A stretch of DNA of 64,000 bases from Marinobacter sp. BW6 (GTDB lineage Bacteria; Pseudomonadota; Gammaproteobacteria; Pseudomonadales; Oleiphilaceae), in the NCBI RefSeq assembly GCF_008107725.1, contig NZ_VIRN01000061.1, positions 186,001 through 250,000 on the forward strand, given 5' to 3'. The notes beneath the pieces are model-generated. The model made no database searches. It was not told the origin of the DNA and saw nothing but the letters and a program-made list of their open reading frames with translations. The position numbers and the translations under genes were made by a program. Positions 25,545-35,798 of this stretch are shown here, piece after piece; positions within the stretch are counted from its first letter, which is position 1; the number at the start of each line of letters is the position of its first letter.

Positions 25545-27539
25545 ATGTTCAGCAAAATACTGATCGCCAACCGGGGCGAAATCGCCTGCCGGATCATACA
25601 AACCGCCCACCGCATGGGCATTCGCGTCGTCGCCGTTTATTCAGAGGCCGACGCCAATGCACGGCACGTGGCCATGGCCGACGAAGCCTTCCACATCGGC
25701 CCCGCGCCCAGCTCTGAGAGCTACCTGCGGGCTGAAAAGATCATCGAGATTGCCAAAAAGAGTGGCGCTCAGGCCGTTCATCCGGGCTACGGTTTTCTCT
25801 CGGAAAACACCGGGTTTGCCGAAGCCTGTGAAGCCAACAATATTGTCTTTATTGGCCCGCCCTCCTCGGCCATTGCCGCGATGGGTTCCAAATCTGCAGC
25901 CAAGGCCATCATGGAAGAAGCCGGCGTACCCCTGGTGCCCGGCTACCACGGCGACGACCAGTCCGCCGAAACCCTTCGCGCCGAGGCCGAAAAATGCGGC
26001 TTCCCGCTTCTACTCAAGGCCGTCGCCGGGGGCGGCGGCAAGGGCATGCGCGTGGTCCAGAATATGGGCGAGTTCGACGATGCCCTCGCTGCCGCCAAAC
26101 GGGAAGCCCAGAACGCCTTCGGCAACCCGGACATGCTGATCGAACGCTATCTGACCCAGCCACGGCACGTGGAGATTCAGGTCTTTTGCGACAAGGATGG
26201 CAAGGGCGTGTATCTGGCCGAGCGGGACTGCTCCGTGCAGCGCCGCCACCAGAAAGTCCTGGAAGAAGCTCCGGCCCCGGGCCTGAGCGAGGAAACCCGC
26301 AAAGCCATGGGTGAGGCGGCCGTAAAAGCCGCTCAGGCCATCAATTACGTGGGTGCCGGCACCGTTGAATTCCTGTACGACGTGGATGGCTCCTTCTTCT
26401 TCATGGAAATGAACACCCGTTTGCAGGTGGAGCATCCGGTTACCGAAATGGTCACCGGCCAGGATCTGGTGGAATGGCAGCTGAAAGTGGCCTGGGGCGA
26501 GCCCCTGCCGCTGGAGCAGTCCCAGGTGAAAACCCGGGGCCACGCCCTGGAAGCGCGGATCTACGCCGAAGACCCGGACCAGGACTTCCTGCCGGCCACC
26601 GGCAACCTGCGCTACCTGAGCACCCCGGATGAAAGCGCCCACGTACGTGTGGACACCGGTGTTACCGAAGGCGACGACATCAGCATCCATTACGACCCGA
26701 TGATCGCCAAGCTGATCGTGTGGGACGAAACCCGGGACCAGGCCATCAACCGCATGGTCCAGGCCCTTGAGCACTACCGTATCGCGGGCGTTAAGACCAA
26801 CATTCGGTTCCTGCATGCCCTGGCCGACGCACAGCCGTTCCGGGAAGCGGACCTGACCACCGGTTTCATTGAGGATCACCGGGAATTGCTGTTCCCGAAA
26901 TCCAGGCTGGATACCCACAAGGCCCTGGTACTGGCTGCCGGCTTTGTTCTGGAGCAGCGTAAATCCCGGGAAGTGGTCAGCACCGATCCCTGGTCACCGT
27001 TCGGCCGTCAGAACAGCTGGCGTATGAACTCGGAGTTTGCCCAGCCGCTGCAACTGCAAGTGGGCGAAGAGATTCACGACCTGAAGGTGCTGGAGCGCGA
27101 CGACCGCTATCAGGTCTTCGTTGGCGACAGCGTCTACAACCTTACTGCCCGCCTGGATGACGACTACCTGCAGGCGGTCATCAACGGCCACCGCATCAGC
27201 ATCCACGGCAACCTGCACAACGACCAGCTGGTGCTGTTCTACGAAGGCGACACCTTCAACTGCACCGTGTACAAGGAAAGCTACGGCTTCGAGGAAATGG
27301 CCGGCGAAGGCAGCCTGGCGGCGCCCATGAACGGCGCCATCGTGGCCGTGCAGACCAAGGTCGGCGACAAGGTCACCGCCGGCCAGAGCCTGGTGATCAT
27401 GGAAGCCATGAAGATGGAGCACGCCATCAAGGCCCCGGCTGACGGCGTGGTCACTGAAATCTTCTTCGCCGAGGGCGACCAGGTTTCCGAAGGTGCTGAG
27501 CTGATTGCCATTGAAGTGAACGAAGAGGAGGCAGGCTGA
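25545..27539 (+). CDS. liuD: 3-methylcrotonyl-CoA carboxylase, biotin-containing subunit
   Basis: The 664-residue product has a biotin carboxylase N-domain ([20 protein letters not shown]) and an ATP-grasp domain with the glycine loop [10 protein letters not shown] near residue 165 and [14 protein letters not shown] near 289. A BT linker follows, and then a C-terminal biotinyl domain with the biotinylated Lys in MEAMKMEH near residue 623. It carboxylates its own biotin with bicarbonate and ATP; LiuB then uses it. Length is normal for the family. The stop overlaps the liuE start (ATGA at 27536-27539), so liuE is coupled. Confidence 0.94.
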   Translation: MFSKILIANRGEIACRIIQTAHRMGIRVVAVYSEADANARHVAMADEAFHIGPAPSSESYLRAEKIIEIAKKSGAQAVHPGYGFLSENTGFAEACEANNIVFIGPPSSAIAAMGSKSAAKAIMEEAGVPLVPGYHGDDQSAETLRAEAEKCGFPLLLKAVAGGGGKGMRVVQNMGEFDDALAAAKREAQNAFGNPDMLIERYLTQPRHVEIQVFCDKDGKGVYLAERDCSVQRRHQKVLEEAPAPGLSEETRKAMGEAAVKAAQAINYVGAGTVEFLYDVDGSFFFMEMNTRLQVEHPVTEMVTGQDLVEWQLKVAWGEPLPLEQSQVKTRGHALEARIYAEDPDQDFLPATGNLRYLSTPDESAHVRVDTGVTEGDDISIHYDPMIAKLIVWDETRDQAINRMVQALEHYRIAGVKTNIRFLHALADAQPFREADLTTGFIEDHRELLFPKSRLDTHKALVLAAGFVLEQRKSREVVSTDPWSPFGRQNSWRMNSEFAQPLQLQVGEEIHDLKVLERDDRYQVFVGDSVYNLTARLDDDYLQAVINGHRISIHGNLHNDQLVLFYEGDTFNCTVYKESYGFEEMAGEGSLAAPMNGAIVAVQTKVGDKVTAGQSLVIMEAMKMEHAIKAPADGVVTEIFFAEGDQVSEGAELIAIEVNEEEAG

Positions 27540-28444
27540 TGGCCTTTCCCAAACAGGTTCGCCTGGTTGAGATGAGCCCCCGGGACGGACTCCAGAACGA
27601 GCCCGGCCCGGTGATCGCCACCGCCATCAAGACCGGACTGATCGACCGCCTGGCAGACAGCGGCCTGAGCCACATTGAGGCCGCCAGCTTTGTATCCCCG
27701 AAATGGGTGCCACAGATGGGTGACGCCGCCGAGGTTATGGCCGGCATCAACCGCAAGGCTGGCGTTTGCTACTCCGCCCTCACCCCGAACCTGAAAGGGT
27801 TTGAGGGCGCACTGGCTGCGAAGGTCGGCGAAGTGGCTGTCTTCGGCGCCGCGTCCGAGTCCTTCACCAAAAAGAACATCAACTGCACCATCGCCGAAAG
27901 CCTCGAGCGCTTCGCCCCGGTGGTCGAGGAAGCCCGCAAACACGGCATCCCCGTGCGCGGTTACGTTTCCACCGTCATGGGCTGTCCGTACGAAGGCGAT
28001 ATCGCCCCAGAACAGGTGGCCACCGTGGCCAAGGCTCTGTATGACATGGGCTGCCATGAAATCTCACTGGGCGACACCATTGGCGTCGGCACCCCGATCA
28101 AAGCCAAACGCATGCTCGAAGCCGTCGCCGCCCATGTTCCCATGGACAAGCTGGCTGCGCACTTCCACGACACCTATGGCCAGGCCCTGGCCAACCTGTA
28201 TGCGGTGCTGGAAGAAGGTGTCAGCGTTATCGATGCCTCCGTCGCTGGCCTCGGCGGCTGCCCTTACGCCAAGGGTGCCTCGGGCAACGTAGCCACCGAA
28301 GACGTGCTATACCTGCTTAACGGGTTGGGCATAAAAACCGGTGTCGATCTCGACAAGCTGGTGGCAACCGGCGACTGGATCTGCAATCAGCTGAACCGTC
28401 ACAACGGTTCCAAAGTCGGCCAGGCACTGGGCGGTAACTGTTAA
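27539..28444 (+). CDS. liuE: hydroxymethylglutaryl-CoA lyase
   Basis: The 301-residue TIM-barrel enzyme cleaves HMG-CoA to acetyl-CoA and acetoacetate. It shows [14 protein letters not shown] with the divalent-metal Asp and catalytic Arg, the metal-binding [12 protein letters not shown], and the family signature [19 protein letters not shown] with its catalytic Cys. It is the last pathway-specific liu gene; its ATG at 27539 overlaps the liuD stop. Its product acetoacetate could feed the thiolase on the opposite operon after activation. Confidence 0.94.
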   Translation: MAFPKQVRLVEMSPRDGLQNEPGPVIATAIKTGLIDRLADSGLSHIEAASFVSPKWVPQMGDAAEVMAGINRKAGVCYSALTPNLKGFEGALAAKVGEVAVFGAASESFTKKNINCTIAESLERFAPVVEEARKHGIPVRGYVSTVMGCPYEGDIAPEQVATVAKALYDMGCHEISLGDTIGVGTPIKAKRMLEAVAAHVPMDKLAAHFHDTYGQALANLYAVLEEGVSVIDASVAGLGGCPYAKGASGNVATEDVLYLLNGLGIKTGVDLDKLVATGDWICNQLNRHNGSKVGQALGGNC

Positions 28445-28458
28445 AACCAGGAGTAGTC

Positions 28459-29034
28459 ATGAGCAATAAAAACGTAGTCGCCCTGGATCTCCCCATCCCT
28501 GAGATCAGCGAGATGCCAGAAGACACCCAGAAGTACTTCCAGATCTGCCAGGAAAAACTGGGCATGATCCCGAACGTACTTACCGCCTACAGCCAGAACC
28601 TCAAGCAACTGGACGGCTTCACCCGCCTCTACAACGAGCTCATGCTCGGTGAAGGGGAACTCTCCAAACTGGAGCGGGAAATGGTGGCCGTGGTGGTCTC
28701 CTCAGAAAACAAATGCTTCTACTGTCTGGTTGCCCACGGCGCCGCCGTGCGGGTACTGAGCGGCGATCCGCAGCTGGGGGAGCACATGGTGATGAACTAC
28801 CGCAGCGCCAAACTCGACAAGCGCCAACGGGCCATGCTGGATTTTGCATCCCACCTCACCCGCTCGCCGGCCACCGTCACCGAAGACGACATGCAGGCGC
28901 TTCGGGATGCCGGTCTCAGCGACCGTGGCATTTGGGATCTCAGCAACCTGGTCGGTTTCTACAACATGTCCAATCGCGTGGCGATTGCCAGCGATATGCA
29001 ACCTAACCCCGAATACCACAGTCAGAGTCGCTAG
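28459..29034 (+). CDS. AhpD-like/carboxymuconolactone decarboxylase family protein
   Basis: The 191-residue product has the AhpD-type redox motif E-x2-C-x2-C-x3-H in [18 protein letters not shown] (near residues 75-92) and a helical bundle typical of alkylhydroperoxidase-like proteins. Members reduce peroxides or serve as redox partners; the substrate is not known. It stands 14 bases after liuE and 52 bases before an acyl-CoA ligase, inside the operon, but it is not part of the established leucine pathway. It may protect the flavoenzymes against oxidative by-products; that is speculation. Confidence 0.85.
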   Translation: MSNKNVVALDLPIPEISEMPEDTQKYFQICQEKLGMIPNVLTAYSQNLKQLDGFTRLYNELMLGEGELSKLEREMVAVVVSSENKCFYCLVAHGAAVRVLSGDPQLGEHMVMNYRSAKLDKRQRAMLDFASHLTRSPATVTEDDMQALRDAGLSDRGIWDLSNLVGFYNMSNRVAIASDMQPNPEYHSQSR

Positions 29035-29086
29035 CAGGCGAACCACCCTGCTCGCCCTCGAATACAAAAACAATGGAGGCAGAGAT

Positions 29087-30775
29087 ATGAGCAAGACTCT
29101 ACCAAGCTATACCAGCGGAACCGCCGAAGCGCCCCTGTTGGGCATGACCATCGGCGATATGCTCGACCGCACTGCAGAAAAATATCCGGACACCGAAGCC
29201 CTGGTGTGCCTGCACCAGGACATTCGCTGGACCTACAAGGAATTTGTTGAAAAGGTGGATGAAGCGGCCCGGGCCTTCATGGCCATCGGCGTGAAACGCG
29301 GAGACCGGGTGGGTATCTGGTCACCCAACCGCTATGAGTGGACGGTGACCCAGTTTGCCACCGCAAAGGTTGGCGCCATCCTCGTCAACATCAATCCGGC
29401 CTACGGCGTGCATGAGCTGCAATACGCACTGAACCTGGCGGGCATTACCGTTCTGGTCACTGCAGACAGCTTCAAGGCCTCCAACTACCGTGAGATGATC
29501 TACGAGCTGGCTCCCGAGCTGAAACGCAGCGCGCCGGGCAAGCTCAAGGCCGACCACGTGCCCGAGCTGCGCTCCGTGATCAACGTGCACGAAGACAAGC
29601 ACGACGGCATGTGGACCTGGAAAGAGTTCGTCGGCTTCGCCAGCGATGTGTCCGAAGCGGACCTGGAAAAGCGCCAGGGCGAGTTGCAGTTTGATGATCC
29701 CATCAACATCCAGTTCACCTCCGGCACCACCGGCAATCCGAAGGGCGCCACCCTGACTCACCACAACATCCTGAACAACGGCTATTTTGTGGCCGAGAGC
29801 CAGCTGTTCACCGAGAAGGATCGTCTTGTTATCCCGGTCCCGCTCTACCATTGCTTCGGTATGGTCATGGGCAATCTTGGCTGTATTACCCACGGCTCCA
29901 CCATGATCTACCCGGATGAAGGCTTTGAGCCCAAGTCTGTACTGCAGGCAGTGCATCAGGAGAAGGCCACCGCCCTTTATGGCGTGCCGACCATGTTCAT
30001 TGCGGAGCTCGCAGATCCGGATTTTGAAACCTATGACCTTTCCACTCTGCGCACCGGCATCATGGCCGGCTCCATCTGCCCGGCAGAGGTGATGAAGAAG
30101 GTCAACGGCAAGATGAACATGAAAGAGGTTCAGATCGCCTACGGCATGACCGAAACCAGCCCGGTTTCCACCCAGACCAGCTCCCTGGATCCGTTCGAGA
30201 AGCAGGTCACTACCGTGGGCCGCACCCAGCCGCACCTGGAAACCAAGATCGTCGATCCAGGCACGGGCAATGTGGTTCCGCGTGGGGAAATTGGCGAGCT
30301 GTGCACCCGTGGCTACAGCGTGATGCTGAAGTACTGGAACAACGAAGAGAAAACCCGCGAAGCCATCGACAGCGCCGGCTGGATGCACACCGGCGACCTG
30401 GCCACCATGGACGAAGAGGGCTACGTCCAGATCGTTGGCCGCATCAAGGATATGGTCATCCGCGGTGGCGAGAACATCTACCCGAAGGAAATCGAAGAGT
30501 TCCTCTACACCCACCCGGCCATCGAAGAAGTGCAGGTAACCGGCATTCCCGACGACAAATACGGAGAAGAGCTGATTGCCTGGGTGAAGCTGGCACCAGA
30601 AGCAGCACCAGTCACCGGAGAGGACCTGCAGGCCTTCTGCAAGGGCAAGATCGCCCACTTCAAGATCCCGAAGAACTACAAGTTCGTGGATGAATTCCCG
30701 ATGACCGTTACCGGGAAGATCCAGAAGTTCAAAATGCGGGAGATTTCTATTGAGGAGATGGGCCTGAAGAAGTAA
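29087..30775 (+). CDS. AMP-forming acyl-CoA synthetase
   Basis: The product of about 562 residues is an ANL-superfamily ligase with the AMP-binding P-loop [18 protein letters not shown] near residue 206, the A5 motif [62 protein letters not shown] (A7-A8) and the catalytic Lys near GKIQKFKMR. It activates a carboxylate with ATP and CoA. The ATG at 29087 follows AATGGAGGCAGAGAT. It ends the liu operon, where it may make acetoacetyl-CoA or branched acyl-CoA; this context is common beside liuE, but substrate is inference. An intrinsic terminator follows at 30799. Confidence 0.92.
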   Translation: MSKTLPSYTSGTAEAPLLGMTIGDMLDRTAEKYPDTEALVCLHQDIRWTYKEFVEKVDEAARAFMAIGVKRGDRVGIWSPNRYEWTVTQFATAKVGAILVNINPAYGVHELQYALNLAGITVLVTADSFKASNYREMIYELAPELKRSAPGKLKADHVPELRSVINVHEDKHDGMWTWKEFVGFASDVSEADLEKRQGELQFDDPINIQFTSGTTGNPKGATLTHHNILNNGYFVAESQLFTEKDRLVIPVPLYHCFGMVMGNLGCITHGSTMIYPDEGFEPKSVLQAVHQEKATALYGVPTMFIAELADPDFETYDLSTLRTGIMAGSICPAEVMKKVNGKMNMKEVQIAYGMTETSPVSTQTSSLDPFEKQVTTVGRTQPHLETKIVDPGTGNVVPRGEIGELCTRGYSVMLKYWNNEEKTREAIDSAGWMHTGDLATMDEEGYVQIVGRIKDMVIRGGENIYPKEIEEFLYTHPAIEEVQVTGIPDDKYGEELIAWVKLAPEAAPVTGEDLQAFCKGKIAHFKIPKNYKFVDEFPMTVTGKIQKFKMREISIEEMGLKK

Positions 30776-30798
30776 TCGCTTCCCTGATTCTTCACCCT

Positions 30799-30830
30799 CA
30801 AACCCCGGCTTTTGGCCGGGGTTTGTTTTT
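30799..30830 (+). terminator. intrinsic terminator of the liu operon
   Basis: CAAACCCCGGC (30799-30809) pairs with GCCGGGGTTTG (30815-30825) through an 11-bp perfect stem and TTTTG loop, then TTTTT. It lies 24 bases after the ligase stop and may also slow transcription from the convergent dehydrogenase. Confidence 0.9.
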
Positions 30831-30857
30831 GCTGGGCGCTGACCCGGCGATTGCCGG

Positions 30858-32099
30858 CTAGCACCAGCCACGCAAGTGCATTGCCTCTTCAATCCGCTTG
30901 AGCCCATTAATCCACGCGCCCAGCCGGACCGATTTGAGCTGGTGTTCGGCTGCTGTGCTCACGGCCTCCCGGTAGCCCCTCGCCAACCGCTCCTGTCGCA
31001 GGCGGTTGATGGTTTCGATATCCCAGTAATTATCGGAAAGACCCTGACTGCGCTCCATCTGGCACAGCTGCACGCTACCGGCATTGGCCAACACATCCGG
31101 AACAATTATCACGCCTTTATCCAGTAACATCGCATCGGCTTTTAACGTGACTGGTGCATTCGCGGCCTCCACCACCATTCGGGCCTGAATCCGGTCGGCG
31201 TTGTCCGCGGTGATAACCCCCTGAACCGACGCCGGTACCAACACATCGCAATCACATTCCAGCATCGCTTCGCTGGTTATCGGTTCGCTGCCTGCAAAGT
31301 TCGAAACTTTTCCGGTGGATTTCTTGTGTGCCAACAGGGCCGGAATATCTAGCCCCTCGTTCAAATAGACGCCGCCCTGGCTATCGCACACCGCCACAAC
31401 ATTACAGCCGGCTTCGTAAAACATGGTCGCCGCCACCGACCCGACCTGGCCAAATCCCTGGATCGCCACACGGGCATTACCGATGTCGAACTCCGCCTGT
31501 ATGGCAGCTTCCCTGAACACATCGAAAACTCCGCTCCCGGTCGCCTCAAAGCCCCCGAGCGAACCACCGAGGATAGGCGGCTTGTCATTCACTGCCGCTG
31601 GCTCGTGGTAACCGGTAACAGACTCGTATTCGTCAAGCATCCAGCTCATGGTTTTCAGATCTGTGCCAATGTCCGCACCGGGTACATCGTACGCCTGCCC
31701 TCTCGGGCGCAGGTTTCGGATGTAGGCTCGGCAAAGCGACTCCAATTCCCGTTCACTCAACGTACGCGGGTCGGCGACGATTCCGCCCTTGCCGCCCCCG
31801 GCGGGAATTCGGCCAGCCGCGTGTTTGATCGACATGATCAAGGCGAGGGATTTCACCTCGTCCAGGTCGAGATCGGGGGAAACGCGCGTCCCATCCCGGC
31901 TCGGTCCCAGGGCATCGTTATAGCGGACACGGTGGGCATCAAACACCCGGAAACTGCCGTCGTCCATCTTCATGGGAATACGGAAGCTCACCACGCGCCC
32001 GGGTTCAGCAAGAAATTCAATCACATTGGGGTCAATCCTGCCGAGACGGCCAGCCTCACGAAGAATCTGTCCACTTTCATCCAGAAAATCATAATCCAT
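30858..32099 (-). CDS. Glu/Leu/Phe/Val dehydrogenase family protein
   Basis: The product of about 413 residues has the amino-acid dehydrogenase N-domain (LALIMSIKHAAGRIPAGGGKGGI with conserved Lys residues, then ADIGTDLKTMSWMLDEYE) and a Rossmann domain (VAIQGFGQVGSVAATMFYEAGCNVVAVCDSQG). It deaminates an amino acid to a 2-oxoacid with NAD(P), or the reverse. The start is set at the ATG at 32099, with GGAGGGGAACGC before it; an in-frame ATG at 32261 would add 54 residues of no known domain. Convergent with the liu operon. A Val/Leu/Ile or Glu substrate could be relevant to that neighbourhood, but it cannot be read from motifs alone. Confidence 0.9.
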   Translation of the reverse strand: MDYDFLDESGQILREAGRLGRIDPNVIEFLAEPGRVVSFRIPMKMDDGSFRVFDAHRVRYNDALGPSRDGTRVSPDLDLDEVKSLALIMSIKHAAGRIPAGGGKGGIVADPRTLSERELESLCRAYIRNLRPRGQAYDVPGADIGTDLKTMSWMLDEYESVTGYHEPAAVNDKPPILGGSLGGFEATGSGVFDVFREAAIQAEFDIGNARVAIQGFGQVGSVAATMFYEAGCNVVAVCDSQGGVYLNEGLDIPALLAHKKSTGKVSNFAGSEPITSEAMLECDCDVLVPASVQGVITADNADRIQARMVVEAANAPVTLKADAMLLDKGVIIVPDVLANAGSVQLCQMERSQGLSDNYWDIETINRLRQERLARGYREAVSTAAEHQLKSVRLGAWINGLKRIEEAMHLRGWC

Positions 32100-32343
32100 G
32101 GCGTTCCCCTCCACAGTTTGAGTCGGACATTGCTCACTGCCCGGCCACAAGGCCCGACAGAAAACCTTCTGACTATCAACATAGCAGGCGCGATGGAAGA
32201 CGGTACCTGACTCAAAGCTTGCCAGCTCCCCCTCACCATGCTTCACTGCCCAGATTCGCAATATGGAACAATCAATCGCGGAGTCTGAAGCCTTTATTCA
32301 ACGCTTTCGCCAGGGCGGGTAATACTTCAAGGGAGCCAACGCT

Positions 32344-34320
32344 ATGGAGCGCCAAGACGCAGATCCTGCGCTCAAGCCGGCATTGATGCAGTTTGATATG
32401 GCACTGGCGGAATTCGCCCGCGCCCGTCGCTCCGATCCCCAAGCCTCCAGCCTCGGGCTTCTGGAACGGACGCGAATGCTAATGACCATCCCGGGCGGGT
32501 TCGACGCCCTCTACCGGCGGGTACGCTCGCTCGAATCCGCCGGCATTTTCGGTACCAGCGACTGGGCCCAACCGGCCCTCCTGCAACCCGCTCTGGCCAA
32601 GTTCTCCCTGCGAGAGGCTGGCGCCGTCACCACCATCGTCGAAGCGATCAGCGAGCTGCGCATGCTTGCCGTCACCCGTGGCAAATATTTCCATCCGGGC
32701 ATTTCAGCGGAGCAGGCTCGCCATTATCTCACCCAGGTGATGGCCCTTAACCTCGACCTGCTATCTGGCCAGCTCACAGAAGCCGACCGGGAACGCCCAA
32801 AGCAGCTCGGGACCATCGTTCAGGAGCTCTACCAGTATCTGATCTCCCATCTTGGTTATGAAAGTCTTCTGGACAGCCTGGTGGCGGAAGTCTGGCGGTT
32901 GCTGGACCAGGGCCCGGTACAGGTCGACAGTATCCGCGAGATGATCGTGCAGATCGCCAAGTGCCTCTACGATCCCGACATCAAGACCGGACGCAATGCC
33001 AATGCAACCCGGCTTGTGAAGGCCCTGTTCGCACCCACACCCGCCAGCGCCGAGGACCCGGGCCTGGCCATCTACGAGCAACGCCTGAAGGACATGGACG
33101 ACGTAGCGCTTTCATCTGAAGCCAGCTACTTTGCCCGAAGCATGTTCGACACTGGCCTGGCCTCCCCCTACCACGCAGTGATGCTCCGATTCCTGCGCGC
33201 CACCGGCCAGGACGATCTGATACCTAATACACTGGGGCTGACCATGACCGGCCTGGACGATCTCTACTGTTACACCGAGCTCGTTCATACCTTGATTGAC
33301 GAAGCCATCTACCCGGAAACCAGCCAGGCCGTGTACGGCCTTACCATGATGCTGGAGCGCGGGTCGCTGTTTACGCCCTCTGTTGCCCAGGCCCTGTGGC
33401 GGCATATCAAGCTCCGGCCATCTCCGGAGACTGAACAAACCCTCAGAGAGGCGTTTGGTGAAGCCCGGCCACCCAGAGTTTTCCTGCTGGCAGGCGTTCT
33501 CAATCTGCTGGGCCAACCCCTGGGCGTTGGCCAGGGCAACAACCCCACCTGCCAGTCAGCCATTGGCCTGTCGATGTGGGCCTCCAACGAGGCCGATTAT
33601 CTGCTTCAGGTATTAACGTGGGCAGCCCGGGACAACGAAGTGCTGAGCCGCTTCGAGGGCCAGGAGGTTTCATCCAGAGATCTGGAGCCCGGGCTGGTGA
33701 AAGGAACACCGGTGGATGTGGACCCGGTATCGTTGATTCTCATCCCCCACCTGGATCGCATCTATGGCGAGATGTGGCGCCGCTGTGAAAACCGCGATGA
33801 CGACGCCCACCGCTGGATCAACCCTGAATTCTATGGCTGGTGGGTCAGTCACGGCTTCCGCGTGGTGGCCGATATAAAAACCGGTGAGGTGCAGGACTAC
33901 GAGAACTTTATCCGGCATTTTTACGCCAGCTATCACCCCTTCTATAACGGCAACATGCCAGTCATACATGCCCAACCGGCCGGGATTGCCGTTACCGACA
34001 GCGCTGCGCGCTTTGTTGGCCGCCACGCCATCAACATATTGCGGGTCGCTTTGAGCCCGAGCAATGAGATGCGAGTTTATTTCTTCAACCCCAACAACGA
34101 CAGCGGCCAGAACTGGGGTCAGGGGATTACCTGCTCAACCCACGGCAATGGCGAAGTACGCGGCGAAGCGTCCCTGCCCGTTGCCGAATTCACCTCCCGC
34201 CTATATGCCTTCCACTATGACACCCTGGAGCTTGGCGACCTCTCAGAGATACCCGATGAAGAGATCGCCCGGGTGATGGACCTGGGCTACGGAAGTTGGG
34301 CGGCTCCGAGCGACGCCTAG
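32344..34320 (+). CDS. conserved-looking protein of unknown function, 658 residues
   Basis: I do not recognise this family. The first 300 residues are mostly helical and polar. The C-half holds striking motifs: GQGNNPTCQSAIGLSMW near residue 404, with a Cys in a helix start; WWVSHGFRVVADIKTGEV; and SGQNWGQGITCSTHGNGEVRGEASLPVAEFTSRLYAFHYD near 595-634, with conserved-looking His and Asp. The Cys then His order, in a Q-x-N-P-T-C-Q-S context, is reminiscent of papain-fold or transglutaminase-like cysteine enzymes; this is only a resemblance by eye. No signal peptide or membrane helix is present, so it is cytoplasmic. It begins 245 bases from the divergent dehydrogenase. GGGAGCCAACGCT precedes the ATG. 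No frameshift is visible. Confidence 0.85.
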   Translation: MERQDADPALKPALMQFDMALAEFARARRSDPQASSLGLLERTRMLMTIPGGFDALYRRVRSLESAGIFGTSDWAQPALLQPALAKFSLREAGAVTTIVEAISELRMLAVTRGKYFHPGISAEQARHYLTQVMALNLDLLSGQLTEADRERPKQLGTIVQELYQYLISHLGYESLLDSLVAEVWRLLDQGPVQVDSIREMIVQIAKCLYDPDIKTGRNANATRLVKALFAPTPASAEDPGLAIYEQRLKDMDDVALSSEASYFARSMFDTGLASPYHAVMLRFLRATGQDDLIPNTLGLTMTGLDDLYCYTELVHTLIDEAIYPETSQAVYGLTMMLERGSLFTPSVAQALWRHIKLRPSPETEQTLREAFGEARPPRVFLLAGVLNLLGQPLGVGQGNNPTCQSAIGLSMWASNEADYLLQVLTWAARDNEVLSRFEGQEVSSRDLEPGLVKGTPVDVDPVSLILIPHLDRIYGEMWRRCENRDDDAHRWINPEFYGWWVSHGFRVVADIKTGEVQDYENFIRHFYASYHPFYNGNMPVIHAQPAGIAVTDSAARFVGRHAINILRVALSPSNEMRVYFFNPNNDSGQNWGQGITCSTHGNGEVRGEASLPVAEFTSRLYAFHYDTLELGDLSEIPDEEIARVMDLGYGSWAAPSDA

Positions 34321-34348
34321 CCTGGGGAAAGGCATCGGCGAAGCAACC

Positions 34349-35620
34349 CTAATAGCTTTCAGACTTGCCGGATACCGGCGTCAGCGGCTCCCCTTCCTCG
34401 TTCTGCAGCTGGTAGTCATAGGCGGCCTGCAGACCGGTATCTTCCTCACTCTCTTCCTCAGGCTCATATTCCAGATAGCGCGGGTAAAGCGGCGAAAGCA
34501 TGGCCACGACAACGCCAATCACGCAGAACGTGGCAAACGCGTCCGCATAGCCAACCCCGCCAACCAGCATACCAACCACCGGCGAGCCTGCCGCCTGGCC
34601 AAGGGATACTGCCATGAACGGCAGTACAGGCCCCATGGAGAGCCGCCCGGGCAGCAGACGAATGCCGGTCATCAGATACAGCCCGGTCAAGCTCATGTAC
34701 GACAGACCAAAAACCAGCGCGGAAAAAGCCGAAATGATCAGGTTGTCCGGGCTGGCTGCAAGCAACGCCAGGCTCGCTGCCAACATCATCAGCATCAGGG
34801 CCTGGGTAACCGGAGGGTTGTTGCGATCGGCCAGATCGGCCACCACCGCGCCGCCCAGACCGGCGACACCAACCCCTAACCAGAGCCAACCGGTGGCATC
34901 GGATGGCATGGCGCCCAGGTTAACCACAAGATCAGGCGCGAAAATCCAGTAGGCAGCGGACACAAAGCCCATCATGAATGCGAACACCGAGAGCCTGAGC
35001 AGGCGCCACCACTGATCCGCACTGATGGGCTGCACCGGTGCGGCATTGGAGGGCACGACGCGGGAAACAGACGGAATGAAGAACCAGGTGGCAATGACCC
35101 CGACCACCGCCAGCACCGCAAAGGAGGCGTAGGCGTAGCGCCAGGCGCCGGCCAGGAACAGAATCGTCGGCACAGCGATCACCACACCAATACTCGTACC
35201 TGCGTTCATCACCGAGCTGACCCGACCATGCATCGAACGCCTCACCAACGCCTGCATGGCTGCCGTAAGTGCCGGCATCATCAGGCCCGTGCAGATGCCG
35301 CAGGCGACAACCCCAACCCCAAGCGAAACAGCCCCTACGGCCTGACTGATCAACGCCAGACCGACGACACCAAAAATACCGGAAGCCATCGCCGTGTTGC
35401 GGGCGCCAAGCCGGTCCGCAGAAAGCGGCGCAACCAGGGTAGCGAATACGAAACTGATCAGCGGCAGCGCACCGATCACACCAATCACATCCGGCGCCAA
35501 CTCAAGATCAGCCCGGATTGGGGGAACAAACAGGCCGAAGGCAAAACGCGCGAGCCCGTAGCTGATGGCAATCAGCGCTGCGCCCAGGAGTGCAAATGAC
35601 GTGCTCGAAGGAAACTTCAT
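34349..35620 (-). CDS. MFS transporter
   Basis: The 423-residue membrane protein has twelve predicted helices and the MFS motif-A region ADRLGARNTAM after helix 2. GVIGALPLISFVFATLVAPLSADRLGARN fits the small-molecule exporter/sugar-type MFS. An acidic tail (YLEYEPEEESEEDTG) follows the last helix. The substrate is unknown. It is divergent from the TauD-like gene with a 178-base gap and is preceded by GGAG in TCGAAGG-like sequence only weakly. No operon partner is present. Confidence 0.85.
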   Translation of the reverse strand: MKFPSSTSFALLGAALIAISYGLARFAFGLFVPPIRADLELAPDVIGVIGALPLISFVFATLVAPLSADRLGARNTAMASGIFGVVGLALISQAVGAVSLGVGVVACGICTGLMMPALTAAMQALVRRSMHGRVSSVMNAGTSIGVVIAVPTILFLAGAWRYAYASFAVLAVVGVIATWFFIPSVSRVVPSNAAPVQPISADQWWRLLRLSVFAFMMGFVSAAYWIFAPDLVVNLGAMPSDATGWLWLGVGVAGLGGAVVADLADRNNPPVTQALMLMMLAASLALLAASPDNLIISAFSALVFGLSYMSLTGLYLMTGIRLLPGRLSMGPVLPFMAVSLGQAAGSPVVGMLVGGVGYADAFATFCVIGVVVAMLSPLYPRYLEYEPEEESEEDTGLQAAYDYQLQNEEGEPLTPVSGKSESY

Positions 35621-35798
35621 CCCGCTGTGCTCCTTGCGCTGTGCATCCCCTCAGCGTAGACATGCAAACGAGGTTTTTAAAGCACCGAGCATCTTTGGCG
35701 ACTCACTCGAAAGGTGTCTATCGAAACATCAGATTTGAATTCCAAAAACCCGCTGGGTTACGCTGGATACAAAACGAGCAGCATGGTAGTGAACCGCT

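Noticed and set aside
29321..30907. 528-codon minus-strand frame opposite the acyl-CoA ligase
   Set aside because: Shadow of a strongly supported gene; passes through the liu terminator and has no family motif.
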